This document shows positions 63,906 through 64,000 of a stretch of DNA of 64,000 nucleotides, piece after piece. The translations under genes were made by a program, and so were the position numbers. The notes below the pieces were generated by a model. That model ran no database searches, was not told where the DNA came from, and saw nothing but the letters and a program-made list of their open reading frames with translations. This DNA is from Mytilus californianus (taxonomy: Eukaryota > Mollusca > Bivalvia > Mytilida > Mytilidae), in the NCBI RefSeq assembly GCF_021869535.1, contig NW_026262712.1, positions 114,263,640 to 114,327,639 of the forward strand, written 5' to 3'. The first letter of the stretch is position 1. The number at the start of each line of letters is the position of its first letter.

Positions 63906-64000
63906 AGATATATTTATCATTCGACTATTGTGTGATATCATAAGATAAGACTCACCAAGAGTAACATGACGTTTGTAACTAGTGGATCATGAACTACTGA

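Noticed and set aside
1-64000. tRNA, rRNA or bacterial-type signals (ribosome binding sites, operons, rho-independent terminators)
   Set aside because: I found no tRNA-like A/B box pair with a foldable cloverleaf, no rRNA stretch and no prokaryotic organisation. A tRNAscan or Rfam search would be needed to exclude small RNA genes.

Overview
The window looks like nuclear DNA from a bivalve mollusc, most likely a mussel (Mytilus-like). It is AT-rich. Its genes are split into short exons by long introns with consensus gt..ag junctions. It is densely populated by dispersed repeats of a kind I associate with mussel genomes: Penelope-like retroelements and their 3' ends, foldback MITEs and many minisatellites. 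There is no sign of bacterial gene organisation. The species assignment is inference; the gene and repeat calls come from reading the sequence.

Layout. 1-1870 (+): the last two coding exons of a MAP3K19/YSK4-like protein kinase, followed by UTR-like DNA. 5.8-9.6 kb: a 44-bp minisatellite of about 86 units. 9.7-19.9 kb: mostly repeats (retroelement fragments, dispersed family R1, foldback elements, a broken transposase-like gene) plus a dense cluster of perfect TGACGTCA octamers at 12.5-12.75 kb. 19.95-47.46 kb (+): a gene I assemble from 13 exons with mutually consistent reading phases. It encodes a FAM187-like type I membrane protein of about 577 residues: acidic N-terminal region, Ig-like domain, a WxxWTPCxxCGxxGE module, second Ig-like domain, transmembrane helix, and a cytoplasmic tail of acidic 15-residue repeats. 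The signal-peptide exon was not found. Its introns hold at least seven unrelated minisatellites and a nearly intact Penelope-like element with inverted arms (27.2-30.8 kb). 49.1-49.9 kb (-): a single-exon secreted or GPI-anchored cysteine-containing protein of unknown function. 50-60.7 kb: repeats and unassigned DNA. 60.75 kb to at least 63.67 kb (+): the 5' end of a secreted chitobiase/beta-N-acetylhexosaminidase-like gene (signal-peptide exon plus CHB_HEX-like exon); its catalytic part should lie beyond the window.

Most unusual observation: a 39-bp minisatellite (37.5-39.1 kb) starts at a candidate exon/intron boundary of the FAM187-like gene. Nearly every unit copies a consensus 5' splice site (gtaagtat), always in the same coding phase, and the frame stays open for 27 units. 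Alternative donor choice could therefore in principle add multiples of 13 residues without breaking the frame.

The genes show no shared pathway. Repeat names R1-R6 are labels used only here: R1, the 'gttcgtgttgctcagtcttt' family; R2, the 'cagacgcgcatttcgtct' family; R3, retroelement 3' ends ending in 'ttgtctcattggcaatcat'; R4, a family ending 'cccatttccattctcaat'; R5, a 'gccgggcaaggaat' repeat; R6, a 'ccctgacttggtacaggaca' repeat.
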